Below are positions 7,693 through 14,993 of a stretch of DNA of 39,739 bases, in pieces. Below the pieces are notes generated by a model that worked only from the letters and a program-made list of their open reading frames with translations, was not told the DNA's origin and ran no database searches. Source of the DNA: Chloroflexota bacterium (GTDB taxonomy: Bacteria > Chloroflexota > Anaerolineae > Aggregatilineales > J027); NCBI GenBank assembly GCA_016234595.1, contig JACRBG010000012.1, forward strand, positions 1 to 39,739, written 5' to 3'. The position numbers were made by a program, and so were the translations under genes. The first letter of the stretch is position 1; the number at the start of each line of letters is the position of its first letter.

Positions 7693-8211
7693 CTATGCGA
7701 ATTTTCGTAGCTCAAGTTTCATAAAAATCTCGTGGGCCATCATTTCTTCAGGGCCATCGAAATAGGGTTCGGTCAATTGCCAACCGAGTGAGGTATATAA
7801 CGATTGCGCCTCCGTCAATTTATCAACGGTACTCAGCAGGATGGACGTATAGCCGATTTGACGGGCTTCCTCGATTAATGATTCCACCAGCCGTCGTCCG
7901 ATTTTCATGCCGCGATAGTGAGGCCGCGCCCACAGCCGCTTCAATTCACAAACCCCATCGCTAAATTCATACAACGCGACACACCCCGCCGCTTCGCCAT
8001 CCACCTGCGCTAACAATAATCGCCCATCAGGTGGAGCATAACGACCCGGCAGAGTCGCCATTTCTTCAGCATAGCCTGCCAATGGCGTTGCTTCATTCAT
8101 GTCAGGCAGATAATTGTCAACATCTCGGCGCAGAAAATCAAAATACTCCGCGAATAATGCCTGCACCTGCCGAATTTGTTCAGGGGTCACGGCCTGCACA
8201 ATGGTGGTCAT
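7693..8211 (-). CDS. GNAT family N-acetyltransferase
   Basis: 172 residues with the GNAT fold. ADGRLLLAQVDGEAAGCVAL forms strands 2-4 of the fold, and ELKRLWARPHYRGMKIGRRLVESLIEEA is motif A with the R-x-x-G-x-G/R acetyl-CoA loop. IGYTSILLSTVDKLTEAQSLYTSLGW is motif B. It transfers an acetyl group from acetyl-CoA to an amine; the substrate is unknown. The length is standard and it appears intact. Confidence 0.88.
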   Translation of the reverse strand: MTTIVQAVTPEQIRQVQALFAEYFDFLRRDVDNYLPDMNEATPLAGYAEEMATLPGRYAPPDGRLLLAQVDGEAAGCVALYEFSDGVCELKRLWARPHYRGMKIGRRLVESLIEEARQIGYTSILLSTVDKLTEAQSLYTSLGWQLTEPYFDGPEEMMAHEIFMKLELRKFA

Positions 8212-8299
8212 CCTGCCCGATCCTTAGTGTGCTACATTCTAGAAAACGCGAAGGCCAAACCATCCAGCTAGGCTCAATGCAGAGACCCATTTGTCCCCC

Positions 8300-8322
8300 A
8301 GCCCCATTGGATGGGGCTTTTC
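8300..8322 (+). terminator. Strong plus-strand terminator-like hairpin
   Basis: Perfect AGCCCCAT / ATGGGGCT arms (8300-8307 and 8311-8318) with a three-base loop are followed by TTTTCTT, the form of a rho-independent terminator reading in the plus direction. Both flanking genes are on the minus strand and the minus-strand version has no T-run, so it has no obvious client gene. Confidence 0.55.
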
Positions 8323-8357
8323 TTGAAACCTAGCCGCAGGGTGGCGATGGTGGCGAC

Positions 8358-8996
8358 CTACCGTACTAAATTCGCCATCATCTCGCGCACGTAGGCGACT
8401 TCATCGGCGTTGATGGTGTGCCCCATATTGGGATACAGCCGCGCCTCGACAGTTGCGCCCATGCCGTCCAACACAATCACCGTTTCCTTGACCCGCGCCA
8501 CCGGAATGTGCGGATCGGGGTCACTGCTGGCGACCAAGATAGGTGTGCCATCCAGCAAACCGGGATAGTCACGGGAGGTGCTTTGTGGGCCGATTAATCC
8601 TCCGGTCAGCCCCACAATGCCGCCATAACGACGGGCATGCCGGGCAGTGTATTCGAGGGTCAAACAGGCCCCCTGCGAAAAACCGAGAATCATGGTGCGC
8701 TCGGCCGGGATACCAGCCGCTTCGATCTCTGCCAGCAAGTCGCTAATCACCTGCAACGCGGAAGATAACCCCGGTTCGTTTTGGTCAATCGGCGCAAGGA
8801 AGCTGTAGGGATACCATGTATAACCCGCCGCTTGGGGGGCAAGATAAGCAAACCCCTCGGTATCAATTTCGTCCACCAACGACAGAATGTCATGGGCGGT
8901 TGCGCCGCGCCCGTGCAACAGTATCATGGCGGCTTTGGCGGTGGCTAATGGCTCACCCCGCCGTTCGACCGGCCAGCCGTGATGTGGGCCTGTCAT
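8358..8996 (-). CDS. Carboxylesterase / phospholipase-type alpha/beta hydrolase (MhqD-like)
   Basis: 212 residues of alpha/beta hydrolase fold. LLHGRGATAHD carries the oxyanion region, the nucleophile elbow is GFSQGAC, and the acid Asp lies in ASSDPDPHIPV. The catalytic His is in PNMGHTI near the C-terminus. It resembles the YodD/MhqD group that in Bacillus is co-induced with ring-cleaving dioxygenases under quinone stress. The start at 8996 is chosen over an ATG at 9011 because GGGAGGG lies about 8 bases upstream of it. It overlaps the dioxygenase stop as ATGA, so translation is coupled and the pair works as one unit. Confidence 0.88.
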   Translation of the reverse strand: MTGPHHGWPVERRGEPLATAKAAMILLHGRGATAHDILSLVDEIDTEGFAYLAPQAAGYTWYPYSFLAPIDQNEPGLSSALQVISDLLAEIEAAGIPAERTMILGFSQGACLTLEYTARHARRYGGIVGLTGGLIGPQSTSRDYPGLLDGTPILVASSDPDPHIPVARVKETVIVLDGMGATVEARLYPNMGHTINADEVAYVREMMANLVR

Positions 8997-10081
8997 CGAA
9001 TTCCCTCCCATTGGATCGCGTTAATTGGTCGTAGTGTGGCTTCAATGTCGGCCCGATGTTTTTCCAACCAAGGGGGCAACATCAAGTGCGTGCCTAGTTC
9101 CGCGACATCCTCATCCACTGCGAAGCCGGGGCCAGCCGTTGCCAATTCGACGATATGTCCATCGGGGTCGCGGCTATAGATGGACTTGAAGTAAATCCGA
9201 TCTTGTACCGGTGAGACGGGAACCCCCGCACTTAGCAGTTTCTCCCGAAATTCCAGTTGGACATTTTCATCCGGCACGGCCAGCGCAAAATGATGGGTTT
9301 GACCCGCCCCCATACGAACGGGCATTTTCTTGCCGGGTTGATAGCCAAAATAGGTGATCAGTGTTCCCGGTGCGCCATCGCCCACCCCCCAATACCAATG
9401 GGTTGTGCCGGGGTCGTCGAAATTCCACGTCATTTTAACGCGCCGCATCCCCAATAGTTCGCTGAAAAATTCATGGGTGCGTTCAATGTTGCTGCTCATA
9501 GCCGTGATGTGGTGCATCCCAAATTTCAGTTCCATGTCCGGTGTGATGTTTGGCACAGGGTCGGGCCACATCAACGGCTTGATTTTTTCTTCGTCGCGGT
9601 TGGCGATAATCATCTCCTGCGGCGGGTCTTTGACTTCCGTGCCCAATTGATCGGATGCTTCATCCACCGTCCAACCGGGGCCGCGTGTCGCAATTTCGAC
9701 AATCGTGCCGTCGGGGTCACGGAAATAGATGGACTTAAAATAGTGCCGATCATAGGGGCCATCCACTTTGAGACCCAATCCGGTTAGGCGACGTTTCCAT
9801 TTCAGTAGGCCGTCATAATCCGCGACACCTAATGCAAAATGGTGTGTCCCGCCCACGCCGGGATAACCCTTGGGTGAATGGGGCCATTCAAAAAAAGTGA
9901 CGGCTGAACCGGGGCTGCCCGTCGCATCGCCATAATACAGATGGTAGCTGCTGGGGTCGTCAAAATTGACCGTCTTTTTGACCAGCCGCAGTCCGAGTAC
10001 CTGTGTATAAAAGTCCACATTTCGTTGGGCATCGGTGGTGACAAGTGTGATATGGTGTAGACCTTGAATATTCATGCGCAT
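8993..10081 (-). CDS. Ring-cleaving dioxygenase (MhqE/MhqO-like, tandem VOC)
   Basis: 362 residues with two full vicinal-oxygen-chelate halves. Both have an intact H-H-E metal triad: GLHHITLVT, THHFALGV and DGTIVEIAT in the first half; GMHHITAMS, THHFALAV and DGHIVELAT in the second. Family members cleave hydroquinone- or catechol-type rings with Fe or Mn and O2 and protect against quinones. The start at 10081 has GAGG close upstream; an ATG at 10075 is an alternative two codons in. The esterase-like MhqD homologue overlaps its stop, reproducing the Bacillus mhqE-mhqD pairing. Confidence 0.88.
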   Translation of the reverse strand: MRMNIQGLHHITLVTTDAQRNVDFYTQVLGLRLVKKTVNFDDPSSYHLYYGDATGSPGSAVTFFEWPHSPKGYPGVGGTHHFALGVADYDGLLKWKRRLTGLGLKVDGPYDRHYFKSIYFRDPDGTIVEIATRGPGWTVDEASDQLGTEVKDPPQEMIIANRDEEKIKPLMWPDPVPNITPDMELKFGMHHITAMSSNIERTHEFFSELLGMRRVKMTWNFDDPGTTHWYWGVGDGAPGTLITYFGYQPGKKMPVRMGAGQTHHFALAVPDENVQLEFREKLLSAGVPVSPVQDRIYFKSIYSRDPDGHIVELATAGPGFAVDEDVAELGTHLMLPPWLEKHRADIEATLRPINAIQWEGIR

Positions 10082-10232
10082 GGTTCCTCATTTCCCAGCC
10101 ACGCAACCTTAGGCAGGGTGGGGGGAAATATTGTGCTCGGATGGGTTCATAGAGATAGATGGCATTAGTGTATCATAAATTACCGGACTGTAGTCCGTTT
10201 TTGAGAGGTTTCTAGTGGATTTCTTATACAAG

Positions 10233-11027
10233 CTATTTTTTCGGCGTGATTTTATCCTCTGGCAAAACGATTCCGCCGTCATTGGGTTTGGTCGGCGTTG
10301 GCGATGCACCACCCCCCGTTGAACCTCCACCTGAGGGGCCGCCAGAGGTAAGATTGGGTGCGGATACATTGCCGCCTGCCGATAATGCCCCCCCCACGCT
10401 GGCATTGCCGCCGATCGTTGCCTCGCCACCCGCTGAAACACCGCCACCTGACGACATGTCACCACCTGCTGTAGTCGAGCCGCCAAAACTGGCATCGCCG
10501 CCTGTGGTCAAATCTGCCCCAACTGAGGCTGGGCCACCTGCCGTCAATCCGCCGCCTGTGGTCATTTCGCCCCCGACGGTTGCTGCCCCGCCGATGGTGG
10601 CTGCCCCGCCGATGGTCGCCGCGCCGCCTGCCATCAAGTCAGCACCGGTCTCGGTAATGCCCCCAACGGTTGCGTTGCCACCTGCCGTCAAACTGCCCCC
10701 CATGCTGCTGCCACCCGCGACGGTTGCACTGCCACCGATATCGAGACCGCCGCCGAGACTGGCACTGCCACCCGCTGTAACCCCGCCCCCGGCTTGAATG
10801 CTGCCGTTGACGATGAGGTCGCCTGAAATGGTCTCACGCTGAACGCCCTGCGCATGCAACAGCCGTCGCACCACACGATTTCCCATTGAACGTTGCAGCG
10901 ACAAGATACGGTTTGGGGTGAGATGGGGCGATGGGTCGGGCTGGATTTCGGCGCTCTCTTGGGCGGGTGATTGTGGGGGCAGGTGCTCAGAATTTTCGTT
11001 ATGATGGGCAAGTTGATGGGTCGGCAT
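10233..11027 (-). CDS. Gly-rich beta-solenoid repeat protein with injection-system-type N-terminal motif
   Basis: 264 residues. Residues 1-40 are polar and disordered. Residues 41-57 read ILSLQRSMGNRVVRRLL, close to the LQR.xGN.AV.RLL motif found at the N-terminus of DUF4157-type cargo linked to extracellular contractile injection systems (from memory). Residues about 66-240 consist of imperfect six-residue repeats such as GGSATV, GGSLTA and GGNATV, resembling a beta-solenoid of bactofilin or tail-fibre type. The C-terminus is Pro/Lys rich. There is no signal peptide, membrane segment or catalytic motif. The start at 11027 is chosen over 11045 because GGGAG precedes it by about 7 bases. No injection-system structural gene is in the window. 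A secreted or structural role is inference. Confidence 0.72.
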   Translation of the reverse strand: MPTHQLAHHNENSEHLPPQSPAQESAEIQPDPSPHLTPNRILSLQRSMGNRVVRRLLHAQGVQRETISGDLIVNGSIQAGGGVTAGGSASLGGGLDIGGSATVAGGSSMGGSLTAGGNATVGGITETGADLMAGGAATIGGAATIGGAATVGGEMTTGGGLTAGGPASVGADLTTGGDASFGGSTTAGGDMSSGGGVSAGGEATIGGNASVGGALSAGGNVSAPNLTSGGPSGGGSTGGGASPTPTKPNDGGIVLPEDKITPKK

Positions 11028-11151
11028 GGTGAATCTCCCACTCATTTACAATTTTCATAGTATATAGCAGTTTTGATCGGCGGAGCAATTCACTTTCTAA
11101 GTCAATTCGTGTATGATGGCGCGGCTACTCATCACTGCCACAGGGGGAAAT

Positions 11152-11730
11152 ATGCTTGAGCTAAGCCACATTTTTGCCGAATTCCCGACCCTCGAAACCG
11201 AACGCTGCATCATGCGCCCATTTACGCCCGCTGACGCCCCGGCCTTTTTTGAGATCATGCGTCACGAGCAAGTCACGCGCTATATCGGCCAAAAACCGAT
11301 GGCTTCCGTCGAGGACGCGGTGGCCCGTTTGGAACGGTTTCAGCGTAATTATGAACAGCAGGAAGGCCTTGTTTGGGCCGTGACCCTGCGCAACGGGGGT
11401 CAATTGATTGGCAATGTGCTGTTCTGGAATCTGATGCCCGCCCATTATCGTGCTGAGGTGGGTTACGTTTTGGGGCCAGAGTATTGGGGCCAAGGCTTGA
11501 TGACCGAAATCCTCCGTGTTGTATTGGATTTTGGTTTTAATACGATGGGCCTGCACAGCATTGAAGCCCAAACCGACCCCGATAATGCGGCCTCGCGTCG
11601 GGTATTGGAAAAGCAGGGGTTTGTGTTAGAGGGGCATTACCACGAGAACTACTATGACATCACCCGCGACCGCTTCACGGATACCACGGTGTTTTCACTC
11701 TTGGTGCAAAATTGGAATGGTCGGAGTTAG
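11152..11730 (+). CDS. GNAT acetyltransferase (RimJ/RimL type)
   Basis: 192 residues. LETERCIMRPFTPADAPAFF is the typical N-terminus of RimJ/RimL-like enzymes. EVGYVLGPEYWGQGLMTEIL is the acetyl-CoA loop, and AQTDPDNAASRRVLEKQGF is the conserved C-terminal signature. It probably acetylates a protein N-terminus or a small amine. The start at 11152 is preferred over 11113 because of the GGGGG ribosome binding site just upstream and the family N-terminus. It is divergent from the Gly-rich gene and overlaps the convergent 11727 gene by four bases. Confidence 0.88.
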   Translation: MLELSHIFAEFPTLETERCIMRPFTPADAPAFFEIMRHEQVTRYIGQKPMASVEDAVARLERFQRNYEQQEGLVWAVTLRNGGQLIGNVLFWNLMPAHYRAEVGYVLGPEYWGQGLMTEILRVVLDFGFNTMGLHSIEAQTDPDNAASRRVLEKQGFVLEGHYHENYYDITRDRFTDTTVFSLLVQNWNGRS

Positions 11731-12191
11731 CTCTTATCGGATCTTTTCTCGTTACGAAAATATTCCCGCTGGAATTCAAGTTGAGCCTCTACGGATGTAG
11801 GTTCAACATCGTCCCCAGAATCAAACAGATCAACGAGTTCCATCGGTTCTGGAGAGTTAGGGGGAAGAACTCTCCAGATTTTCAAACCCAGAGCCATATC
11901 CCGGCACATTCCGGTGCTAAGTGTTCGGAGACTCGCCCCATAACAAAAGGGAACCAAATTGAATTGAGCCAATTGATCTCGTATTCCGCAAAATGCCTCA
12001 AAAAAATCTGAACCAAGCGCCTTAATTTCGTAATCTTGTGTTGTAAGGGTGATTTGACACTCGGTGTGACAGTGACCCTGAGACCAATCGCGGCTGATAA
12101 GTTTTACCGTTCCTGAAAACGAATCCCCAGATGGATTCAGTAGTTGTATATGGCGTGCACCAAAATCCTGTTCTGAAACTTTTATGTCCAT
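11727..12191 (-). CDS. Hypothetical protein
   Basis: 154 residues, soluble, no recognised domain. The middle (GHCHTECQITLTTQDYEIKA, then FFEAFCGIRDQL) predicts strands followed by a helix. The C-terminus is acidic and then charged (EAQLEFQREYFRNEKRS). Four Cys residues are scattered and do not form a clear metal site. It lies on the same strand as the F420-type oxidoreductase but 25 bases after that gene's region, and converges with the acetyltransferase. Confidence 0.6.
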   Translation of the reverse strand: MDIKVSEQDFGARHIQLLNPSGDSFSGTVKLISRDWSQGHCHTECQITLTTQDYEIKALGSDFFEAFCGIRDQLAQFNLVPFCYGASLRTLSTGMCRDMALGLKIWRVLPPNSPEPMELVDLFDSGDDVEPTSVEAQLEFQREYFRNEKRSDKS

Positions 12192-12216
12192 GCTTTGTTT
12201 TCTCAGATTAATTTGT

Positions 12217-13083
12217 CTATCGTACCAATTTCAAGAATTTTTCGGCCAATCGCAAATAATCATCAGCTGATCGCAGCCCTATCCCCATCGGATTGACCCG
12301 GATATGGGTCGCGCCTTGTTCCCGCCAGAAATTGATGAATTTCAACTGGTCGGTTTCTTCGCGCAGACGGGCTGGATTCAATTGCACATCCACCCCGAAA
12401 GTTGAGGCATCCCGCCCAAACTCCGCGAGGTAATTTCTGAGAGTGGTCATCAATTCTGGCACACGTTCGACGGGTACGGAACTGACAATCCAGCCATCGC
12501 CATGTTGTGCCGCTCGTTTCAGTGGAGCATCCGCTGTGCCACCCACCCAGAGAGGTATTGGATGTTGGGGCAGGGGGTTCAATCCCAAATTTTCGACCCG
12601 ATGATATTTCCCGGCAAAATTGACCAGCGGCTTCGACCACAATTCGCGCATCAGGGCGATTTGTTCATCCATGCGTGCCCCGCGTGTGCGAAATTCGTAG
12701 CCCAGCCCTTCCATCTCGGCCTGATTCCAGCCGACCCCGATGCCCAAGCGAAAGCGCCCCTCTGATAATAAATCGAGTTCGACGGCTTGTTTGGCGGCAA
12801 GAACGGCATCGCGCTGAGGCAAAATCAAAATGCCGTGTACCAGTTCCAATTTTTGAGTGAGGGCTGCCAGCCAACCGAATAGCACAAAAACTTCATGGAA
12901 GGGGTCTTGATAGGTGTAGATAAATTTACGCCCGTCGGTGTAATGATCAGGGTCAGCCCCAAGGATGTGGTCGTAGATCAATAGATAATCAAAGCCCATC
13001 GCCTCGATACCCTGTGCCAACGCCTTGATTTGGGCGGGATTATTACCAATTTCGTTTTGAGGAAACACCATGCCAAGTTTCAT
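12217..13083 (-). CDS. LLM-class F420-dependent oxidoreductase
   Basis: 288 residues of the luciferase-like TIM barrel. MGFDYLLIYDHILG, LVHGILILPQRDAVLAAKQ, LDLLSEGRFRLGIGVGWN and PLWVGGTADAPLKRAAQHGDGW are all diagnostic. Members of this subgroup use coenzyme F420, or sometimes FMN, to reduce or oxidise diverse substrates; the substrate is unknown. The start at 13083 (MKLGMVFPQN) fits the family better than the GTG at 13098 and has AGAGG at a usable distance. F420 use is in line with a Chloroflexota or actinobacterial origin. It follows the 13101 gene with a short gap and may share its transcript. Confidence 0.88.
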   Translation of the reverse strand: MKLGMVFPQNEIGNNPAQIKALAQGIEAMGFDYLLIYDHILGADPDHYTDGRKFIYTYQDPFHEVFVLFGWLAALTQKLELVHGILILPQRDAVLAAKQAVELDLLSEGRFRLGIGVGWNQAEMEGLGYEFRTRGARMDEQIALMRELWSKPLVNFAGKYHRVENLGLNPLPQHPIPLWVGGTADAPLKRAAQHGDGWIVSSVPVERVPELMTTLRNYLAEFGRDASTFGVDVQLNPARLREETDQLKFINFWREQGATHIRVNPMGIGLRSADDYLRLAEKFLKLVR

Positions 13084-13100
13084 CAATTTGTTAACCACCT

Positions 13101-13691
13101 CTACTCCGCTTTAAGTTCTGCCAAAACAGCTTTAAGGGCCTTGTTAATATTGTGTGGAAAGGGTGTGCCCTGTTCTTTTTCGTCATCTAAATAAACCAAA
13201 GAGCGGCGCTCATCGTTTTTGAAGTTACTTTCAAATTTGGCAAACCACTCGCCCAGATGAAGCCGCAATTGGCTCAGTTCAGCATCCAAATTTTCAACAG
13301 CCGCCGTAGATTGGCCGACCAAAGTTTTTGCTGAGTAATCATCAGCCCATTTACGCAATTTTTGGTTGATGCCATACATGGTCACTTGGGTACGCCCGCG
13401 TATGATTTTGAAAAGGTCTTTTTCATCCTCATTCATTTGGTCGTACATCTTGTAAAACAAATCATCATACCCATTGTTGGCTGGAAGGCTGTCCCGGTGG
13501 TTCTGCTCTAATAAATCGGCTAGTTTTCCCCGTTGTTCATTTTGACTGACGAAAACGTTGAATGAGTCGGTCAGCAACTCGACCAGTTTTTCAAATTGGT
13601 GCACGGCCTCAGCTTTTTTCTGACGGGATTGCTTAAAGAGGCCGTAGATTTCCCCCACAACAAATTTTATTCCATCGCCTAGCAGGTTCAT
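13101..13691 (-). CDS. Hypothetical helical protein downstream of a Ser/Thr kinase
   Basis: 196 residues, predicted almost wholly helical. The N-terminal segment NLLGDGIKFVVGEIYGLFKQ is amphipathic. The middle DLFYKMYDQMNEDEKDLFKIIRGRT and INQKLRKWADDY look like a conserved core. The C-terminal LDAELSQLRLHLGEWFAKFE is coiled-coil-like. I do not recognise a family. It begins 32 bases after the kinase stop on the same strand, so it may be cotranscribed with it and could be its substrate or effector (inference). The base composition is more AT-rich than the kinase gene. Confidence 0.65.
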   Translation of the reverse strand: MNLLGDGIKFVVGEIYGLFKQSRQKKAEAVHQFEKLVELLTDSFNVFVSQNEQRGKLADLLEQNHRDSLPANNGYDDLFYKMYDQMNEDEKDLFKIIRGRTQVTMYGINQKLRKWADDYSAKTLVGQSTAAVENLDAELSQLRLHLGEWFAKFESNFKNDERRSLVYLDDEKEQGTPFPHNINKALKAVLAELKAE

Positions 13692-13723
13692 GATGATTCC
13701 CTTTCGCTAATGGCCCTAGGTTC

Positions 13724-14740
13724 TCATTTCGCTTTCAGGCGCTCCAACAATGGCTGGAGGGTGCGGGTTAAATCAGCAATCGTTTTGGTTTGGGTCGCTA
13801 CCTGATTTTGCAGGGTGGTGACTTGGGCCGTCAATTCCTCAATCTGACTGCTCAGGACGGCGAGGTGGTCACGGGCGGATTCGACAATCGGCTTGGGATA
13901 TTGGGTCAACCCAAGGGCACTTCGTAGCGCTGACACCAATTCGCCCCCATTTGGATAGCGATATTGTGGCTCACGCGCCAGCATTTTCATCACCACCGCT
14001 GCCAGATCACCGCTTAAATCAGGCCGATATTCACGCGGGTCAGGCGGGTCTTGGTCAAGCCGCATCATCGCCACTTCCATCGGGTTATCCCCATCGAATG
14101 GCAGATAGCCCGTCAACATGCGGTAAACCATGATGCCCACCGCGTAAAAATCAGTTTGCGGCACGACCCTCGCCGATGAAATAAACTGCTCCGGCGCAAC
14201 ATAGTGGGGTGTCCCGACGACATTGCCGCGTGTGCCGATACTCTGGATCAACGCCAGCCCAAAATCTGCCAGCACCGACCGGCCCAAACGATCTAACATG
14301 ATGTTGGACGGCTTGACATCGCGGTGAATAATGCCCCGGCTATGGGCGTAATCGAGCGCATCGCAGATTTCATTGATAATCCGCAGCATATCATCTTCTT
14401 TGATGAACTCGCCGTCTTCATAATAGGCCCGCAGCACCGATTCAAAATCGGCCCCTTGGATAAACTCCATCGCCAGATAGACCAAATCACGCGCGTAGCC
14501 CAACCGATAAATCCGCACGATATGCGGGTGGTCAAGCTGTGCCATAGATTGGGCTTCCCGTTCGAGGCGCATTTTCAAATCGGACGCCTCCAAGCCGCCA
14601 TGAGTATCAATTACTTTGATAGCGACTTCGCGGTTGAGCGTGCTGTCATGGCCTTTATAGACGCTTGCCATGTTGCCCCGTCCCAACAGTTCGGTGACGC
14701 GAAATTCATCCAGATACGTGCCAATGAGTGGGTCGTCCAT
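13724..14740 (-). CDS. Soluble Ser/Thr protein kinase with C-terminal coiled coil
   Basis: 338 residues. The Hanks-type kinase domain spans about 10-275: glycine loop GRGNMASV (20-27), Lys42 in VAIKVID, HRDVKPSN (139-146), DFG (159-161), and the activation segment ending YVAPEQ. All catalytic residues are present. Residues about 290-338 are a heptad-rich coiled coil (SSQIEELTAQVTTLQNQVAT). Unlike PknB-type kinases it has no membrane segment or extracellular sensor, so the coiled coil probably mediates partner binding. The 13101 gene follows. A long palindrome lies in its 250-base upstream region. Confidence 0.92.
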   Translation of the reverse strand: MDDPLIGTYLDEFRVTELLGRGNMASVYKGHDSTLNREVAIKVIDTHGGLEASDLKMRLEREAQSMAQLDHPHIVRIYRLGYARDLVYLAMEFIQGADFESVLRAYYEDGEFIKEDDMLRIINEICDALDYAHSRGIIHRDVKPSNIMLDRLGRSVLADFGLALIQSIGTRGNVVGTPHYVAPEQFISSARVVPQTDFYAVGIMVYRMLTGYLPFDGDNPMEVAMMRLDQDPPDPREYRPDLSGDLAAVVMKMLAREPQYRYPNGGELVSALRSALGLTQYPKPIVESARDHLAVLSSQIEELTAQVTTLQNQVATQTKTIADLTRTLQPLLERLKAK

Positions 14741-14848
14741 GTGATGTTACTCTGTTTACTTTCCACCTAGATTTTTATTGACGCTCTACCACAATTTCCC
14801 TGTTGATAACGGCCACAATTGAGCCTTATTATATAACCTTCCCGCATA

Positions 14849-14872
14849 AATCCGTTACCACGGTAACGGATT
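14849..14872. promoter_or_regulatory. Perfect 11-bp-arm palindrome upstream of the kinase gene
   Basis: AATCCGTTACC and GGTAACGGATT are exact inverted repeats separated by two bases (AC). There is no T-run on either side, so an operator is more likely than a terminator. It lies 109 bases upstream of the kinase start, in the gap before the end of the acyl-CoA dehydrogenase gene. Confidence 0.6.
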
Positions 14873-14899
14873 CAAACTATACTTATATAACCCTCAATA

Positions 14900-14917
14900 A
14901 TAGAACGTATATTCTAT
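14900..14917. promoter_or_regulatory. ATAGAA-N6-TTCTAT inverted repeat
   Basis: Six-base perfect arms around CGTATA in an AT-rich stretch, 28 bases from the 11-bp palindrome. It could be a second regulator site or part of a promoter region for the minus-strand kinase gene. Confidence 0.35.
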
Positions 14918-14993
14918 ACTAATGAGGCACGCCAATGTTATAGATATGGCAAGTAGTATAGGCGATTGGGCCAGAAAAGAACAAGATGTCTGG

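Noticed and set aside
8031-8333. 100-residue plus-strand open frame ending past the orphan terminator
   Set aside because: It runs antisense through the acetyltransferase, has no ribosome binding site and its composition is shadow-like.
10184-10202. CGGACT-GT-AGTCCG followed by TTTTT as a terminator
   Set aside because: The loop of two bases forces the stem down to five pairs, and no plus-strand gene precedes it.
10246-10797. 183-residue Pro-rich open frame on the plus strand
   Set aside because: It is the complement of the Gly-rich repeats of the minus-strand gene (GGN/ACC codons read as Pro), has no ribosome binding site and looks like a shadow.
10320-10800. CRISPR or DNA tandem repeat array
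   Set aside because: The repeats are imperfect protein-coding hexads with variable codons, with no spacer and repeat structure.
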